From NCBI GenBank assembly GCA_949592205.1, contig CATIUR010000006.1, forward strand, positions 12,417,001 through 12,481,000: DNA of 64,000 nt, in the 5' to 3' direction. The translations under genes were made by a program, and so were the position numbers. Positions 1-12,230 of this stretch are shown piece after piece. Under the pieces are notes generated by a model. It ran no database searches and had not been told where the DNA came from. It worked only from the letters and a program-made list of their open reading frames with translations. Position 1 is the first letter of the stretch. Each line of letters starts with the position of its first letter. The stretch comes from Helichrysum umbraculigerum (Eukaryota; Streptophyta; Magnoliopsida; Asterales; Asteraceae).

Positions 1-52
1 CAAATTATTGATGATTTAAAAATATTTAAAACATGAAAAACCAAGTTGTAAT
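1..52. other. Intergenic left flank with 5-bp target duplication
   Basis: AT-rich sequence without a gene. Bases 48-52 read GTAAT and recur at 19200-19204 just after the other end of element A, so they are the left copy of its target-site duplication. Confidence 0.85.
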
Positions 53-788
53 TGTAACACCCGGTCAAAAAGGCAAATTTCCGCGCCTATTTTAAACTTT
101 AAACAATCGTATTTAGTACGTATTACTTTTAAATAATGTATTGTTATTTTTAATAAACGTTATTTACACGGGAAATATTAAATTATTTTAGAACATAAAT
201 CGTTTTGCTTAAAACACGTTTTAGTTGGATGAAACTTAAATACTTTCGTATCATTTAAAAATGATATATTCAAAAACTAAAACGACTCGAACGATTTAAA
301 CTTAAACATTTTATTCTATAAAATGTTCCAAGTCGAAACCATTATTAATTATACGAATAAATATTGCGAATTTAGAAATAATAATTATTTTACGAACGGG
401 TACCAAAACACGGGTCAAAATACCACGAAGCGGGGCGAACCGGGGCCAACCACCTCCAATTATTGGAGATGGCCGGCCATCTCATATACTCCCTCCCCAT
501 TCCCATTTTTCCTTCCCATTTTCATTCCCACACCCCATCTCTCTCTCGGCTCATACAACCCGACACCACCACCATCATCATCGGCACAAACAGCAGCAGC
601 CGGAGCAACAACAACATCATCACCATCGTCATCATCAGCAGCAACATCATCATCTTCATCATAATTATCATCCGACTTCATCATCATTTTCACCATTTTC
701 GGATTACATTTCATTTGGTAAGAAAACCTTCGATCTACACTTGGATTCATGTTTATATCACTTAAATCATCATATATTATCATTATAT
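53..788 (+). repeat. Element A 5' LTR, first part
   Basis: Matches 15787-16522 of the 3' LTR with a few C/T differences (for example base 71). It includes a low-complexity CAC/CAT/CAG-rich stretch at about 565-680, which produces overlapping ORFs on both strands with no protein-like character. Bases 784-788 (TATAT) are the left target duplication of element B. Confidence 0.92.
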
Positions 789-3016
789 TGTGACACCCCC
801 AAATTTAACGATTTGCGGAAGCTTGATTTGGGTGTCACTAATCAATATACAAAGCACATAAGATATAATGAACGACCACTATATGCGTCGTTTTAAACTT
901 GTATAGATAAAGTAAATGTTTACATCAAAATATTGTTACATTAGCTCGGTTCCTGAAATTGAGAGATTACATGGCATAATTACTTTTACAAAATATAATA
1001 ATGCAACCAAATCTCTAAGTTGTATGTATGCTGACTCGAGCTAATAATCCCTGCTTGTGCAGCCAACCTACTGCTGGGTACCTGTGATAAATACTAAAAT
1101 GGGTCAGCGAAAACGCTGGTGAGCTCACAGGTTTGTATGTCAATGTATAGTTGTCAGAACCGCAAGATTTATATTGAATTTAAAATGCAATTAAGCAAAA
1201 TAAAAGTTATACTGTCCATGAGCACATAGTCTGAGCTTAACTTGATTTGTCAGGCCCAATTAAGGAAACCTAACTTGAAATGCCTCCTACGAGTGCCTAA
1301 TCAACACTCGTCTTCCCAAATGCTAATACATCCGTTTGACCGGTTAGTGCGTGCTAACCCGGATGAGGATTGTCAATCCCATATGATATCATATACTAAC
1401 ATTCACGCTATAAAATACTAGAGACTATGCTTATGGAGGACTTTAAATTGATTAGCTTGAAACTCATGTAGTATTTGAAGTTTGGCACTTGCGTTCTACT
1501 TGTAAAACAAAATCGAGTAGTAATATCACACCCCTAGTTGTAAAGCAGTGAAAATGGGGCTATGAAACTCACCTGAGTCTTGAAATGTTAAGCAATTAAA
1601 CTTGAAGTAATTAGCAGTGTTGGTGTCCAAAGACTTGAAACCTGAATGTGTCCACGACACTTGAATTGTCATTAATTGTATTGGTATCTCGAAAGACTAC
1701 CATCGAAATTGTTTGTCTAACTTAATGTCCAAATTACCCCGATTTGGTTGATTGTATTGTTACAAGTTACTACGACTTGTTTGATTGAATTGACACAAGT
1801 TACAACGACTTGTTTGAATAAATTATCTAAGTTACTATGACTTAGTTGATTCAATTGTGTATTTGAAAATGTGTACGGCCCGTTGGTGATTTAGTTGAAA
1901 TAATAAAAATTCTAAAATGTTGACTTTGCTACAGTACTGCTACAGTACTGCTACAGTAAATTTGACTTTTTTGAACAGTAACTTTGACTTCAAAATTTTT
2001 GAGGTTTGAAGATTCTGTTTTGTGCGACGTAGGGTGCTACGTCGCAGATCCGGACTGCGACGTTGGGCATGACGTCGCTATGTGCGACTTTCGCAATTTA
2101 ATGCGACGTTGTACGTGACGTCGCTATAGGCGACGTAGTTGATTTCTGCGACGTAAGGGTCTGCGTCGCTAAGTGCGACGTTGGAGTTATAGTGCGACGT
2201 AGGTCGCTGCGTCGCTATATGCGACGTTGGGGATATAGTGCGACGTAGGTCGCTACGTCGCATTTGCTCCAGGCCAAATGCGACGTACGGAGTCTGATCG
2301 GAGTTTCAACTCCAAAAACGCGTTTTCCGGCCATCGATCGGCACAATATTTTTACCCAACCCATTTTAGGACATTACAAGGTTATACAAACAACTAGCAA
2401 GTTATAAAACTTAAAAACGAGAGTTTTCGGAGTTGTGTCGGAAACTTACAAATCGCCGAAATGAAATTCCGGAAAGATAGAAGTGTAGATCGTCGCGTGG
2501 TGGTCGTTTATTTCCAAAGGGGCTTGAAGATCCGAGGTCGTTTGAGGTGTTTATTTTGCGATTTTCGTGTGGTGGTGGTGATGGAGTTTGTTGAGAGAAA
2601 ATAGGGAGAAGAGAGAGAGAAAGGAGTTGAAAAATGAAGAAAAGAAAGATGAGGAGGTGATTATGGTGGGATCCCCACCATTTTCAGTCCACGCGCTTCG
2701 CTCCGTGCGGTGTTCGTTTTCTCCGTAGTTTAAACGTTAAATATTTATTTTATTTATTTAAGGATACATTTTAAAATTGAGTTATTGAATAATGTTTGTA
2801 TTACCTTAATAAATTTTACACCAACGTCCGTATTAATTGTATCGAAATCATTCGATTTGAAACTCGTACGATTTAAACAAACCGCGTAATTGTAGATATA
2901 TATTCAACAATATATATATAATAATTGATACATTAATTAGCCTAACACAGAACTAATTACATGTATTAAAACTTGATTAGGCACTAAATTCTAGTCCTAA
3001 TTTGACGGGTGTCACA
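789..3016 (-). repeat. Element B 3' LTR
   Basis: On the minus strand it begins TGTGACACCCGTC and ends GGGGGTGTCACA. It has the same length as the partner LTR at 7944-10171. It contains a cluster of inverted repeats built on GCGACGT/ACGTCGC at about 2022-2288. Confidence 0.94.
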
Positions 3017-3030
3017 TTCTCCCCCTGTTA
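3017..3030 (-). other. Element B polypurine tract
   Basis: Minus strand TAACAGGGGGAGAA directly abuts the 3' LTR. This is the expected plus-strand primer site for reverse transcription. The same tract adjoins the 3' LTR of element A. Confidence 0.85.
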
Positions 3031-3034
3031 GAAG

Positions 3035-3051
3035 AATTTCGTCCCGAAATT
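3035..3051 (-). other. Hairpin before the polypurine tract (element B)
   Basis: AATTTCGTCCCGAAATT has 7-bp arms (AATTTCG/CGAAATT) around a 3-nt loop. It starts on the last base of the gag-pol stop codon and lies just before the polypurine tract. The same sequence occurs in elements A and D, so it is probably a conserved cis element; its function is unknown. Confidence 0.7.
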
Positions 3052-6000
3052 TATGTTGAAGTTGTGTTTGCCGTGGAATCAGTAAAGAGTTGAGGATACT
3101 TGAGTCGCATTTGGTCTTCCCGTTCCCAAGTGAATTCCGGACCGCGCCGCGAATTCCACCTAACTTTGACGATGGGAATACGACTTTGTTTAAGTTGTTT
3201 GACCTCACGGTCCATGATTTCAGCGGGTTCCTCAACAAAGTGAAGTTTCTCGTCAACTCGAATTTCATCGAGTGGAATGATAAGTGTCTCATCAGACAGA
3301 CACTTCTTCAGATTTGAAACATGAAAAGTGGGATGCACGCTGCTGAGTTCAGATGGCAGCTGCAATCGATAAGCCACTGGACCAATCCTTTCAAGGATCT
3401 CGAATGGTCCAATGTATCTGGGATTCAACTTCCCTCGTTTGCCAAACCGGATTACGCCTTTCCAAGGCGATACTTTGAGTAGAACTCGATCCCCAACTTG
3501 GAACTCGAGTGGTTTGCGTCTCACGTCAGCATAACTTTTCTGACGGTCACGTGCGGCTTTGAGTTTGTTTTGAATGTCGACGATTCTTTCGGTCGTCTCG
3601 TGAATGATTTCTGGACCTGTGAGTTGGCTATCCCCAACTTCGGTCCAACAGATAGGTGACCGGCACTTACGACCGTACAGTGCCTCGAAAGGTGCAGCTT
3701 TGATGCTGGTATGATAACTGTTGTTGTACGAGAACTCGCACAATGGTAGGTGTTTTTCCCAGTTTACACCGAAGTCTACTACGCAGGCCCGTAGCATGTC
3801 TTCCAGTGTTTGAATGGTTCGTTCACTTTGGCCGTCGGTTTGAGGATGGTATGCGGTACTCATATCAAGTCGAGTACCCAGAGATTTTTGAAGTGATTGC
3901 CAAAATTGTGAAGTGAAACGACTATCTCTATCGGAGATAATTGATATTGGAACACCGTGTTTGGTCACGATTTCCTTCAGATAAATGTTGGTGAGGCGTT
4001 CCATTTTGTCGGATTCCTTGATTGCCAGGAAGTGAGTAGATTTTGTGAGACGATCCACGATCACCCAAATGGTATCGCAACCGCTCGAGGATCTGGGTAG
4101 TTTGGTTATGAAGTCCATGGCAATTTGTTCCCATTTCCATTCCGGAAGACTGGGTTGTTGAAGTAAACCAGAAGGTTTTTGATATTCGATTTTGACCTTG
4201 GAGCAAGTAAGGCATTTGCTGACATAGGTGGCGATTTCGGCTTTCATGTTCGGCCACCAGTAGAAGTCCTTGATACCGTGGTACATTTTATCGGATCCCG
4301 GATGGATAGAATATTTGGACTTGTGAGCTTCATCCATCACCAAGTCTCGTAGGTTCCCAAATTTAGGCAACCAGATTCGGTTTGAGAAATACCTAATCCC
4401 GTTAGGTTTGATTTCGAACTGTTTGTCCATGCCCTGCAAGGCTTCATCTTTGACATTTTCGGGTTTTAAAGCTTCGAGTTGAGCAGTGAGGATGTGAATG
4501 TTTAAATTGTTGTGAATGGTCATACTGAGGGCTCGAACCCGAAGTGGTTTCACTCGCTCTTTCCGACTGAGGGCATCAGCAACAACATTTGCTTTGCCTG
4601 GGTGATATTTGAGTTCGCAGTCGTAATCGGTAAGCAACTCTACCCATCGACGTTGCCTCATGTTGAGATCCTTCTGATCGAATATGTGTTGAAGGCTTTT
4701 ATGGTCGGTAAAGATTGTACATCTGGTACCGTAAAGGTAATGTCTCCAGATTTTGAGGGCAAAAACGACAGCTCCGAGCTCGAGGTCGTGGGTGGTGTAA
4801 TTCTTTTCATGAATCTTAAGCTGTCGGGAAGCATAAGCTATGACTTTGTCTCGTTGCATAAGCACACAACCGAGACCTTGATGAGAAGCATCGCAGTATA
4901 CCACGAAGTCATCGGTGCCTTCGGGTAATGAGAGGATAGGAGCACTGCAAAGCTTTTGTTTTAAGAGTTGGAATGCCGATTCTTGTTTATCAGTCCAGTC
5001 AAACTTTTTGTCTTTCTGGGTCAACGTCGTGAGTGGTATGGCTATCTTGGAGAAATTTTCAATGAAGCGTCGATAGTATCCGGCCAGTCCTAAAAACTGC
5101 CGTACTTCGGTCGGAGTGGTTGGCGATTGCCAGTCTTTGATAGCCTCGATTTTTGACGGGTCAACGTGAATCCCCTGACTGTCAATCACGTGGCCAAGGA
5201 ATTGAACGGTTTTGATCCAGAACTCACACTTAGAGAACTTGGCATAGAGCTCCTCGTGTTTAAGTAGTTCAAGGATGGTTCTGAGGTGTTGCGCATGTTC
5301 TTCTTTGCTTCGTGAATATATGAGGATGTCATCAATGAAGACAATGACAAACTTATCAAGGTAAGGTTTGCACACCCGATTCATAAGGTCCATGAATACG
5401 GCCGGTGCATTGGTTAGGCCGAATGGCATCACTTGGAATTCGTAATGCCCGTAACGGGTTCTGAAAGCGGTTTTTGGAATATCGGCATCGCGGACACGCA
5501 ATTGGTGATAACCGGATCGGAGATCAATCTTTGAATAACAACTCGACCCTTGAAGTTGGTCGAACAAATCATCGATTCGAGGAAGTGGATACCGGTTCTT
5601 GACAGTTAACTTGTTCAACTCTCGATAGTCGATACACATTCGAAAAGAACCGTCTTTCTTCTTAACAAATAGGACCGGAGCTCCCCAAGGTGAAGAACTC
5701 GGCCTGATAAACCCCCGTTCCAGGAGTTCCTGTAACTGGGTGGACAGCTCTTGAAGTTCTGATGGAGCTAAACGGTATGGTGCTCGGGCCACAGGCGCAG
5801 CACCTGGTACAAGATCGATTGAGAACTCAACCTGTCTTGGTGGTGGTAGACCAGGCAGTTCCTCAGGAAAGACTTCTGGAAAGTCTCGAACAATTGGAAC
5901 ATCCTCAAGTCGCTTCTCCTCCGACTTTTTCTCCATGATGTGCGCGAGGATTGATGGATAACCCTTTCTCAGAAATTTCCGGGTTTTAAGACAAGAGATG

Positions 6001-7490
6001 ATGTTAAGCCTCGTCCCTCCGGTCTCCCCCTGTATGACTAGGGTTCTACCGACAGTGAGAGGTATGCGAACAATTTTGTCGTAGCAGATGATTTCGGCAC
6101 GATGTTTGGATAACCAGTCCATGCCTACGATGACATCGAAACTTCCTATCTCAACTGGCATAAGATCTATGGAGAAGGTTTCGTCGGCTAGATTTAAGGT
6201 GCAATTAGGTATCACACTATTGGTTTCTATCAATTTGCCATTTGCTAGCTCTACGGTGTACTTAACGTCTAAAGCAACAGGTGTAATGTCAAGTAGAGGG
6301 CAAAATTCATCGGAAATAAAACTCCTATCGGCACCAGTATCAAACAGAATGGAAGCAGTTAAATTGTTGAGGAGGAACATACCCGTGACCACATTCGGGT
6401 CCTGACGGGCGTCTCCTGAGTTGATCACGAAGGCGGTACTTTTGGCGTTGTTGTTGTTGCGGTGGTTGTTGTTGTTGCCCTTGTTCTTCAATTTTGGGCA
6501 AGAATCCCTAAAGTGTCCTGGGTTTCCACATTCGTAGCAGGACTTAGGTTGTCGGGTATTTTTGTCAGAGGGGTTGTTGTTGGATTTGGGGGCTCTGCAA
6601 TTCTTAGTCAAATGCCCGTACCTCCTGCAGTTGTTGCAAGGGGGGTTGCACTGACCAAAGTGGTGGTAGTTGCACTTGGGACAATAAGGTCTGTCACCGG
6701 TGTAGCTGCGGGTGGATTCAGAGTTGGTGTTGTAGACTTGGATGGCGTTGTTTTTCTTGTTTGAGTTGTGGTGGTGTTCAGTGGATTTGCGTTTGTTGTT
6801 GGAGGATGAGGTGTTGGAGGTCTCACGGCTGACAACTAGAGCCATGAGTTCGTGGGCCAATCGAATGGCACTTTCAGTGGTGGTTGGTTTGGATGAGGCG
6901 ACGTTTCCCTGGATGTTCTCGGGAAGTCCACGAATGTATTTCTTAATGCCCTTACTTTCTGGTTCGACCAAACCCGGGCATAATAAAGCAAACTGCTGAA
7001 ACTTGGTGGTATATTCAGCAACATCATTTCCCTGCACCGTCAGGTGCCAGAATTCTTCCTCTAGCCTGTGTAATTCCTCTTCAGGACAGTACTTTTCTGT
7101 CAGCTTCTTCTTCAGTTCGGCCCAAGGAAGTCGATTTGCAACCTCAAGGCCTACAGAGTTTGCGTGGGTTTTCCACCACGTGAGTGCACCTTCCTGAAAG
7201 GTGTAAGCAGCGAATTTGACCTTGTTGTTCTCAGTGCAATCGCAGAGACTGAAAACAGATTCCATACGCTCAATCCAACGGATCAAGCCAATGGCACCTT
7301 CCGTGCCCTTGAAGTATAGCGGTTTACAGCTAAGAAAGTCCTTATAGGAGCAAGGTTTGGGTGGTGGAGTATTGGTTGCGGTGTCCTCACTACCAGGTGG
7401 TGTTCGGGTAGCCAAGGCTTCTGTCACACTGCGGGCAATTATCCCCGCGATCTCAGCTTCGCTAAGGGTAATTTGACGACGTGAAGGCAT
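3051..7490 (-). CDS. Gag-Pol polyprotein of element B
   Basis: A 1479-residue single frame starting at an ATG in the usual place after the leader. Gag (retrotrans_gag type) covers about residues 40-215. CCHC knuckles are C285-C288-H293-C298 and C318-C321-H326-C331, with a further Cys/His pair motif near 270. Protease has DTG at 384-386. Reverse transcriptase has FIDD at 718-721. RNase H acidic residues are D867, E904, D929 and D972. Integrase has H1056, H1063, C1093, C1096 and catalytic D1126, D1187, E1223 (D-D spacing and D35E as in Gypsy integrases), then a GPF motif near 1361. A chromodomain-like tail spans about 1422-1469. No stop or frameshift interrupts it. It copies element RNA to DNA and inserts it in the nucleus. 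Close relative: the product at 57361-61785. Confidence 0.96.
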   Translation of the reverse strand: MPSRRQITLSEAEIAGIIARSVTEALATRTPPGSEDTATNTPPPKPCSYKDFLSCKPLYFKGTEGAIGLIRWIERMESVFSLCDCTENNKVKFAAYTFQEGALTWWKTHANSVGLEVANRLPWAELKKKLTEKYCPEEELHRLEEEFWHLTVQGNDVAEYTTKFQQFALLCPGLVEPESKGIKKYIRGLPENIQGNVASSKPTTTESAIRLAHELMALVVSRETSNTSSSNNKRKSTEHHHNSNKKNNAIQVYNTNSESTRSYTGDRPYCPKCNYHHFGQCNPPCNNCRRYGHLTKNCRAPKSNNNPSDKNTRQPKSCYECGNPGHFRDSCPKLKNKGNNNNHRNNNNAKSTAFVINSGDARQDPNVVTGMFLLNNLTASILFDTGADRSFISDEFCPLLDITPVALDVKYTVELANGKLIETNSVIPNCTLNLADETFSIDLMPVEIGSFDVIVGMDWLSKHRAEIICYDKIVRIPLTVGRTLVIQGETGGTRLNIISCLKTRKFLRKGYPSILAHIMEKKSEEKRLEDVPIVRDFPEVFPEELPGLPPPRQVEFSIDLVPGAAPVARAPYRLAPSELQELSTQLQELLERGFIRPSSSPWGAPVLFVKKKDGSFRMCIDYRELNKLTVKNRYPLPRIDDLFDQLQGSSCYSKIDLRSGYHQLRVRDADIPKTAFRTRYGHYEFQVMPFGLTNAPAVFMDLMNRVCKPYLDKFVIVFIDDILIYSRSKEEHAQHLRTILELLKHEELYAKFSKCEFWIKTVQFLGHVIDSQGIHVDPSKIEAIKDWQSPTTPTEVRQFLGLAGYYRRFIENFSKIAIPLTTLTQKDKKFDWTDKQESAFQLLKQKLCSAPILSLPEGTDDFVVYCDASHQGLGCVLMQRDKVIAYASRQLKIHEKNYTTHDLELGAVVFALKIWRHYLYGTRCTIFTDHKSLQHIFDQKDLNMRQRRWVELLTDYDCELKYHPGKANVVADALSRKERVKPLRVRALSMTIHNNLNIHILTAQLEALKPENVKDEALQGMDKQFEIKPNGIRYFSNRIWLPKFGNLRDLVMDEAHKSKYSIHPGSDKMYHGIKDFYWWPNMKAEIATYVSKCLTCSKVKIEYQKPSGLLQQPSLPEWKWEQIAMDFITKLPRSSSGCDTIWVIVDRLTKSTHFLAIKESDKMERLTNIYLKEIVTKHGVPISIISDRDSRFTSQFWQSLQKSLGTRLDMSTAYHPQTDGQSERTIQTLEDMLRACVVDFGVNWEKHLPLCEFSYNNSYHTSIKAAPFEALYGRKCRSPICWTEVGDSQLTGPEIIHETTERIVDIQNKLKAARDRQKSYADVRRKPLEFQVGDRVLLKVSPWKGVIRFGKRGKLNPRYIGPFEILERIGPVAYRLQLPSELSSVHPTFHVSNLKKCLSDETLIIPLDEIRVDEKLHFVEEPAEIMDREVKQLKQSRIPIVKVRWNSRRGPEFTWEREDQMRLKYPQLFTDSTANTTST

Positions 7491-7719
7491 GATGCTGAGT
7501 AAGAAAGAACAAGGAAATGAAATAAGATACTAGTCCGAGTATGATGAACTAGTGATGTGTTTGTCATTTCGAGACAAAATGTTAGAGAGAAAGAGGCCTA
7601 TATTCATATAATATAATATAGTCTAAAGTTGTAACGAGGTCTACTTATGTAAATGTATATGTATATCACATAATAACCTATTGAGTGTCTAGCACAGACG
7701 TGTTTTGAGTCCCGTTTCT

Positions 7720-7943
7720 CTCGAGGTCAGAGTCAACTAATGCATTCCTGTTCAACATAACTCTTTCAGATTTCACATCATCTTTCTTTAATTGTACATA
7801 GTTGATCAGGCTATGTTAAATTAAAGTCGTATGATGTAATCCCTGAACTAGTCATAACTAATAAGGAATACTGCCTAACGGTCATAGTCTAGGCCCACTA
7901 AATGCAACCTAGTTCACTATAACCTTAGGCTCTGATACCAATC
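7720..7943 (-). other. Element B primer-binding site and conserved leader
   Basis: On the minus strand TGGTATCAGAGCC (7928-7940) lies three bases inside the 5' LTR and pairs with the 3' end of initiator tRNA-Met. The next ~200 nt are strongly conserved with the same region of elements A (12857-13080) and D (62380-62592), far beyond the primer site. A packaging or dimerisation role is an inference. Confidence 0.85.
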
Positions 7944-10171
7944 TGTGACACCCCCAAATTTAACGATTTGCGGAAGCTTGATTTGGGTGTCACTAATCAA
8001 TATACAAAGCACATAAGATATAATGAACGACCACTATATGCGTCGTTTTAAACTTGTATAGATAAAGTAAATGTTTACATCAAAATATTGTTACATTAGC
8101 TCGGTTCCTGAAATTGAGAGATTACATGGCATAATTACTTTTACAAAATATAATAATGCAACCAAATCTCTAAGTTGTATGTATGCTGACTCGAGCTAAT
8201 AATCCCTGCTTGTGCAGCCAACCTACTGCTGGGTACCTGTGATAAATACTAAAATGGGTCAGCGAAAACGCTGGTGAGCTCACAGGTTTGTATGTCAATG
8301 TATAGTTGTCAGAACCGCAAGATTTATATTGAATTTAAAATGCAATTAAGCAAAATAAAAGTTATACTGTCCATGAGCACATAGTCTGAGCTTAACTTGA
8401 TTTGTCAGGCCCAATTAAGGAAACCTAACTTGAAATGCCTCCTACGAGTGCCTAATCAACACTCGTCTTCCCAAATGCTAATACATCCGTTTGACCGGTT
8501 AGTGCGTGCTAACCCGGATGAGGATTGTCAATCCCATATGATATCATATACTAACATTCACGCTATAAAATACTAGAGACTATGCTTATGGAGGACTTTA
8601 AATTGATTAGCTTGAAACTCATGTAGTATTTGAAGTTTGGCACTTGCGTTCTACTTGTAAAACAAAATCGAGTAGTAATATCACACCCCTAGTTGTAAAG
8701 CAGTGAAAATGGGGCTATGAAACTCACCTGAGTCTTGAAATGTTAAGCAATTAAACTTGAAGTAATTAGCAGTGTTGGTGTCCAAAGACTTGAAACCTGA
8801 ATGTGTCCACGACACTTGAATTGTCATTAATTGTATTGGTATCTCGAAAGACTACCATCGAAATTGTTTGTCTAACTTAATGTCCAAATTACCCCGATTT
8901 GGTTGATTGTATTGTTACAAGTTACTACGACTTGTTTGATTGAATTGACACAAGTTACAACGACTTGTTTGAATAAATTATCTAAGTTACTATGACTTAG
9001 TTGATTCAATTGTGTATTTGAAAATGTGTACGGCCCGTTGGTGATTTAGTTGAAATAATAAAAATTCTAAAATGTTGACTTTGCTACAGTACTGCTACAG
9101 TACTGCTACAGTAAATTTGACTTTTTTGAACAGTAACTTTGACTTCAAAATTTTTGAGGTTTGAAGATTCTGTTTTGTGCGACGTAGGGTGCTACGTCGC
9201 AGATCCGGACTGCGACGTTGGGCATGACGTCGCTATGTGCGACTTTCGCAATTTAATGCGACGTTGTACGTGACGTCGCTATAGGCGACGTAGTTGATTT
9301 CTGCGACGTAAGGGTCTGCGTCGCTAAGTGCGACGTTGGAGTTATAGTGCGACGTAGGTCGCTGCGTCGCTATATGCGACGTTGGGGATATAGTGCGACG
9401 TAGGTCGCTACGTCGCATTTGCTCCAGGCCAAATGCGACGTACGGAGTCTGATCGGAGTTTCAACTCCAAAAACGCGTTTTCCGGCCATCGATCGGCACA
9501 ATATTTTTACCCAACCCATTTTAGGACATTACAAGGTTATACAAACAACTAGCAAGTTATAAAACTTAAAAACGAGAGTTTTCGGAGTTGTGTCGGAAAC
9601 TTACAAATCGCCGAAATGAAATTCCGGAAAGATAGAAGTGTAGATCGTCGCGTGGTGGTCGTTTATTTCCAAAGGGGCTTGAAGATCCGAGGTCGTTTGA
9701 GGTGTTTATTTTGCGATTTTCGTGTGGTGGTGGTGATGGAGTTTGTTGAGAGAAAATAGGGAGAAGAGAGAGAGAAAGGAGTTGAAAAATGAAGAAAAGA
9801 AAGATGAGGAGGTGATTATGGTGGGATCCCCACCATTTTCAGTCCACGCGCTTCGCTCCGTGCGGTGTTCGTTTTCTCCGTAGTTTAAACGTTAAATATT
9901 TATTTTATTTATTTAAGGATACATTTTAAAATTGAGTTATTGAATAATGTTTGTATTACCTTAATAAATTTTACACCAACGTCCGTATTAATTGTATCGA
10001 AATCATTCGATTTGAAACTCGTACGATTTAAACAAACCGCGTAATTGTAGATATATATTCAACAATATATATATAATAATTGATACATTAATTAGCCTAA
10101 CACAGAACTAATTACATGTATTAAAACTTGATTAGGCACTAAATTCTAGTCCTAATTTGACGGGTGTCACA
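7944..10171 (-). repeat. Element B 5' LTR
   Basis: Promoter-bearing LTR of element B on the minus strand; same length as the 789-3016 copy. The inverted-repeat array recurs at 9177-9443, for example 9-bp arms GCGACGTAG/CTACGTCGC around GGTG at 9179-9200. The right target duplication TATAT follows at 10172-10176. Confidence 0.94.
9177..9443. repeat. GCGACGT/ACGTCGC hairpin array in element B LTR
   Basis: At least six inverted repeats in 265 bp: GCGACGTAG/CTACGTCGC (9179-9200), GCGACGT/ACGTCGC (9212-9233), TGCGA/TCGCA (about 9238-9250), GCGACGT/ACGTCGC (about 9259-9280), and a 10-bp TGCGACGTAG/CTACGTCGCA stem near 9393-9416. Copied at 2022-2288. CpG-rich against AT-rich surroundings. Function unknown. 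Confidence 0.8.
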
Positions 10172-10249
10172 TATATAAGTTTATTATTGTCGATTTGGTG
10201 GTTTTTGGCTTCGATCTGTGGGTTTGGGTGAAAACCCGTCGAGCAGACG

Positions 10250-10590
10250 GAAGTGTCGCCCACAGACCAAAAACAGTGTAGCGACACTACCTGAGTGCCG
10301 CTAAAACATTTATGCCGTCACTTCTATAGTGACGCACTCATTCAACTTTCGGCAGAAACAGGCGACACTTCTCAAGTGTCGCTATCTTCAGCAGAAACCA
10401 CAACCTTCGGTAGAAACGAACTACGTCACTAAGCCCTCTGCGTCACTTCCCAAGTGACGCTATATGCGTCACTAACCTCATAGCGGCACTAATTAAGTGT
10501 CGCTAAAATGCTGAATTTTCCAAACTTCTGAGTCACTAGCCTAGTGACGCTATAAACCTCTCAGTGACGCATGAAGTGTCGCTATTATCA
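10250..10590. repeat. CACTT-type hairpin array in element A LTR
   Basis: Several perfect stem-loops: GCGACACTT/AAGTGTCGC with loop CTC (10362-10382), GCGTCACTT/AAGTGACGC with loop CCC (10440-10460), GTCACTA/TAGTGAC with loop GCC (10532-10548), and AGTGTCGC at 10251-10258 with GCGACACT at 10281-10288. The first two differ by a paired A-T to T-A exchange that keeps the stem. Copied in the 3' LTR at about 16597-16935. Confidence 0.82.
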
Positions 10591-11568
10591 GTTTTTGAAC
10601 TAAAAACTCACTTTTAAAATGTCAAACTTATCCGGGAACATATACGCAAGTATATACGAACCGAAACGCGTTTAAACGAGGTTATTTATACGAAAAACAC
10701 TATAATTATATTTTCAAAATATAATTCCAATACGCCGCGAACGAACCGAACTTTCTTACAAACTTTGAAACGTAAACGCGTGTCAAACACATTGAGTACG
10801 ATTTAATCGATTAAGCAAACGAATTGGATAATTTATGTCTATATACTTATACGAAACCTCACGTGTTTAGGACACTAGGAGGTCTTCATTTCACTCGCGC
10901 GTAACTTAAGGGTTGCTAGCTCTCCCAGGTGAGTTCATAGCCCCTCCTTTTTACTGTTTTCACTGATTTTGGGGGAGATACATACTCATGATTTATTTAC
11001 TTTTCGTTGATAAACGAACTTACAATTGCTTTACAAATGTTTGCAAATGACATGTTAGACTCCAACACCCTTGTGACAACCGTACATCATATGCAAGCTA
11101 AGTGTGCCTTAGCAAGACAACAACTAGATTTATACAAGGAATAACATTTGAACACTTCGTCACATCGGCGATTCAGTATTACTAGATTTGGCTAGTTGCT
11201 CGTGAAACACAACCTAGAGACCACACTTACTAATCAAGTTACGATTTATAGAACCGACTGATAGTATCCATTATTTAAGTGCTGTAAGTACTTTTCGACA
11301 ACTAAGTGATGTAATGACACACTTAGGCATTATATACTACTCAGAATAGCTAGGTGGCGTTTATACGCATCTAGACATGACATGCTACTCCCATCATCTG
11401 GGTGGTGATTAGTCACACTTAGAAACATTATAAACACTAGACTTAAATCATAGGTGTAGATTGTTAGATTACACCTTCAGTATTACCGTAGGGTAATAAA
11501 CACACATAAATTGAGTGTAGTGTTTATCTGTAGATAGCTTACACTAATTTATGCATACATAAACTGTT

Positions 11569-12230
11569 AAGCACGTAGTGCTTCATTAACGATAAACAAG
11601 CATGTAATGCTTCATCTGATCATACAGTAGGCATGTTATGCTACTGCCGAGCCTGTAAGGCCATCACTGGGCGCGTTGCGCTACTTCCGGGCACGTTGTG
11701 CTACTTCCGGGTTCGTTGAACCACTACTTGGCACGTGGTGCTACTTCCGATTACATGTACATGATGATGTACACACGCTTACACTAACAAGCACGCTGTG
11801 CTTCGCTTATATATATACATATACATGTACACACCCTATTTACACCATTAAGCACGTAGTGCTTCATTAACGTTAAACAAGCATGTAATGCTTCATTTGA
11901 TCATACAGTAGGCATGTTATGCTACTGCCGAGCCTGTAAGGCCATCACTGGGCGCGTTGCGCTACTTTCTGGCACGTTGTGCTACTTCCGGGTTCGCTGA
12001 ACCACTACTTGGCACGTAGTGCTACTACTGATTTCCTACACATGTTGATGTTTACATTACTACATTGCTAAGCACGTGGTGCTTCATACTTACGCATACC
12101 TATTACACACATCAGGCACGGAGTGCCTCACTACATTTTACTTTAAGCACGCGGTGCTTCATTGTATATCCAGTTTAAGCACGTGGTGCTCTTGAACATA
12201 AAGTATGCACGTAGTGCTACTTTCATTACT
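11569..12230. repeat. Micro-hairpin array with varying stems (element A LTR)
   Basis: About 24 short perfect inverted repeats, mostly 4-5 bp arms around a 3-nt loop starting with G: GCAC-GTA-GTGC, GCAT-GTA-ATGC, GCCT-GTA-AGGC, GCGC-GTT-GCGC, GGTTC-GTT-GAACC, GGCAC-GGA-GTGCC, GCAC-GCG-GTGC. Part of the array is a tandem duplication with a period of about 283 bp (11569 and 11852). Spacing is roughly 20-50 bp. Stems change on both arms together. Repeated in the 3' LTR (17914-18573). Confidence 0.8.

Larger units (their letters stand above)
789..10171 (-). mobile_element. Element B: complete Ty3/Gypsy (chromovirus-like) retrotransposon
   Basis: A 9383-bp element inserted antisense in the 5' LTR of element A. 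Both LTRs are 2228 bp (789-3016 and 7944-10171) and looked identical wherever I compared them. The target duplication TATAT lies at 784-788 and 10172-10176; the uninterrupted sequence in the A 3' LTR has it once. On the minus strand the order is LTR, primer-binding site, gag-pol, polypurine tract, LTR. The C-terminal chromodomain-like segment and the integrase suggest the Tekay/Del chromovirus clade. An open frame and matching LTRs suggest a very recent, possibly competent copy. Confidence 0.95.

Noticed and set aside
323..783. Overlapping ORFs of 100-113 residues on both strands (repeated at 16057-16517)
   Set aside because: Low-complexity CAC/CAT/CAG repeat inside the element A LTR; Ser/Thr/Asp-rich translations on every frame and no protein-like pattern.
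6462..7197. ORFs antisense to gag of element B (100 and 85 residues)
   Set aside because: Shadows of the gag-pol frame with biased Val/Gly composition; no domain.
11569..12230. CRISPR-like array
   Set aside because: Units are short palindromes with changing sequence and irregular spacing, inside a plant LTR; no constant repeat and no cas genes.
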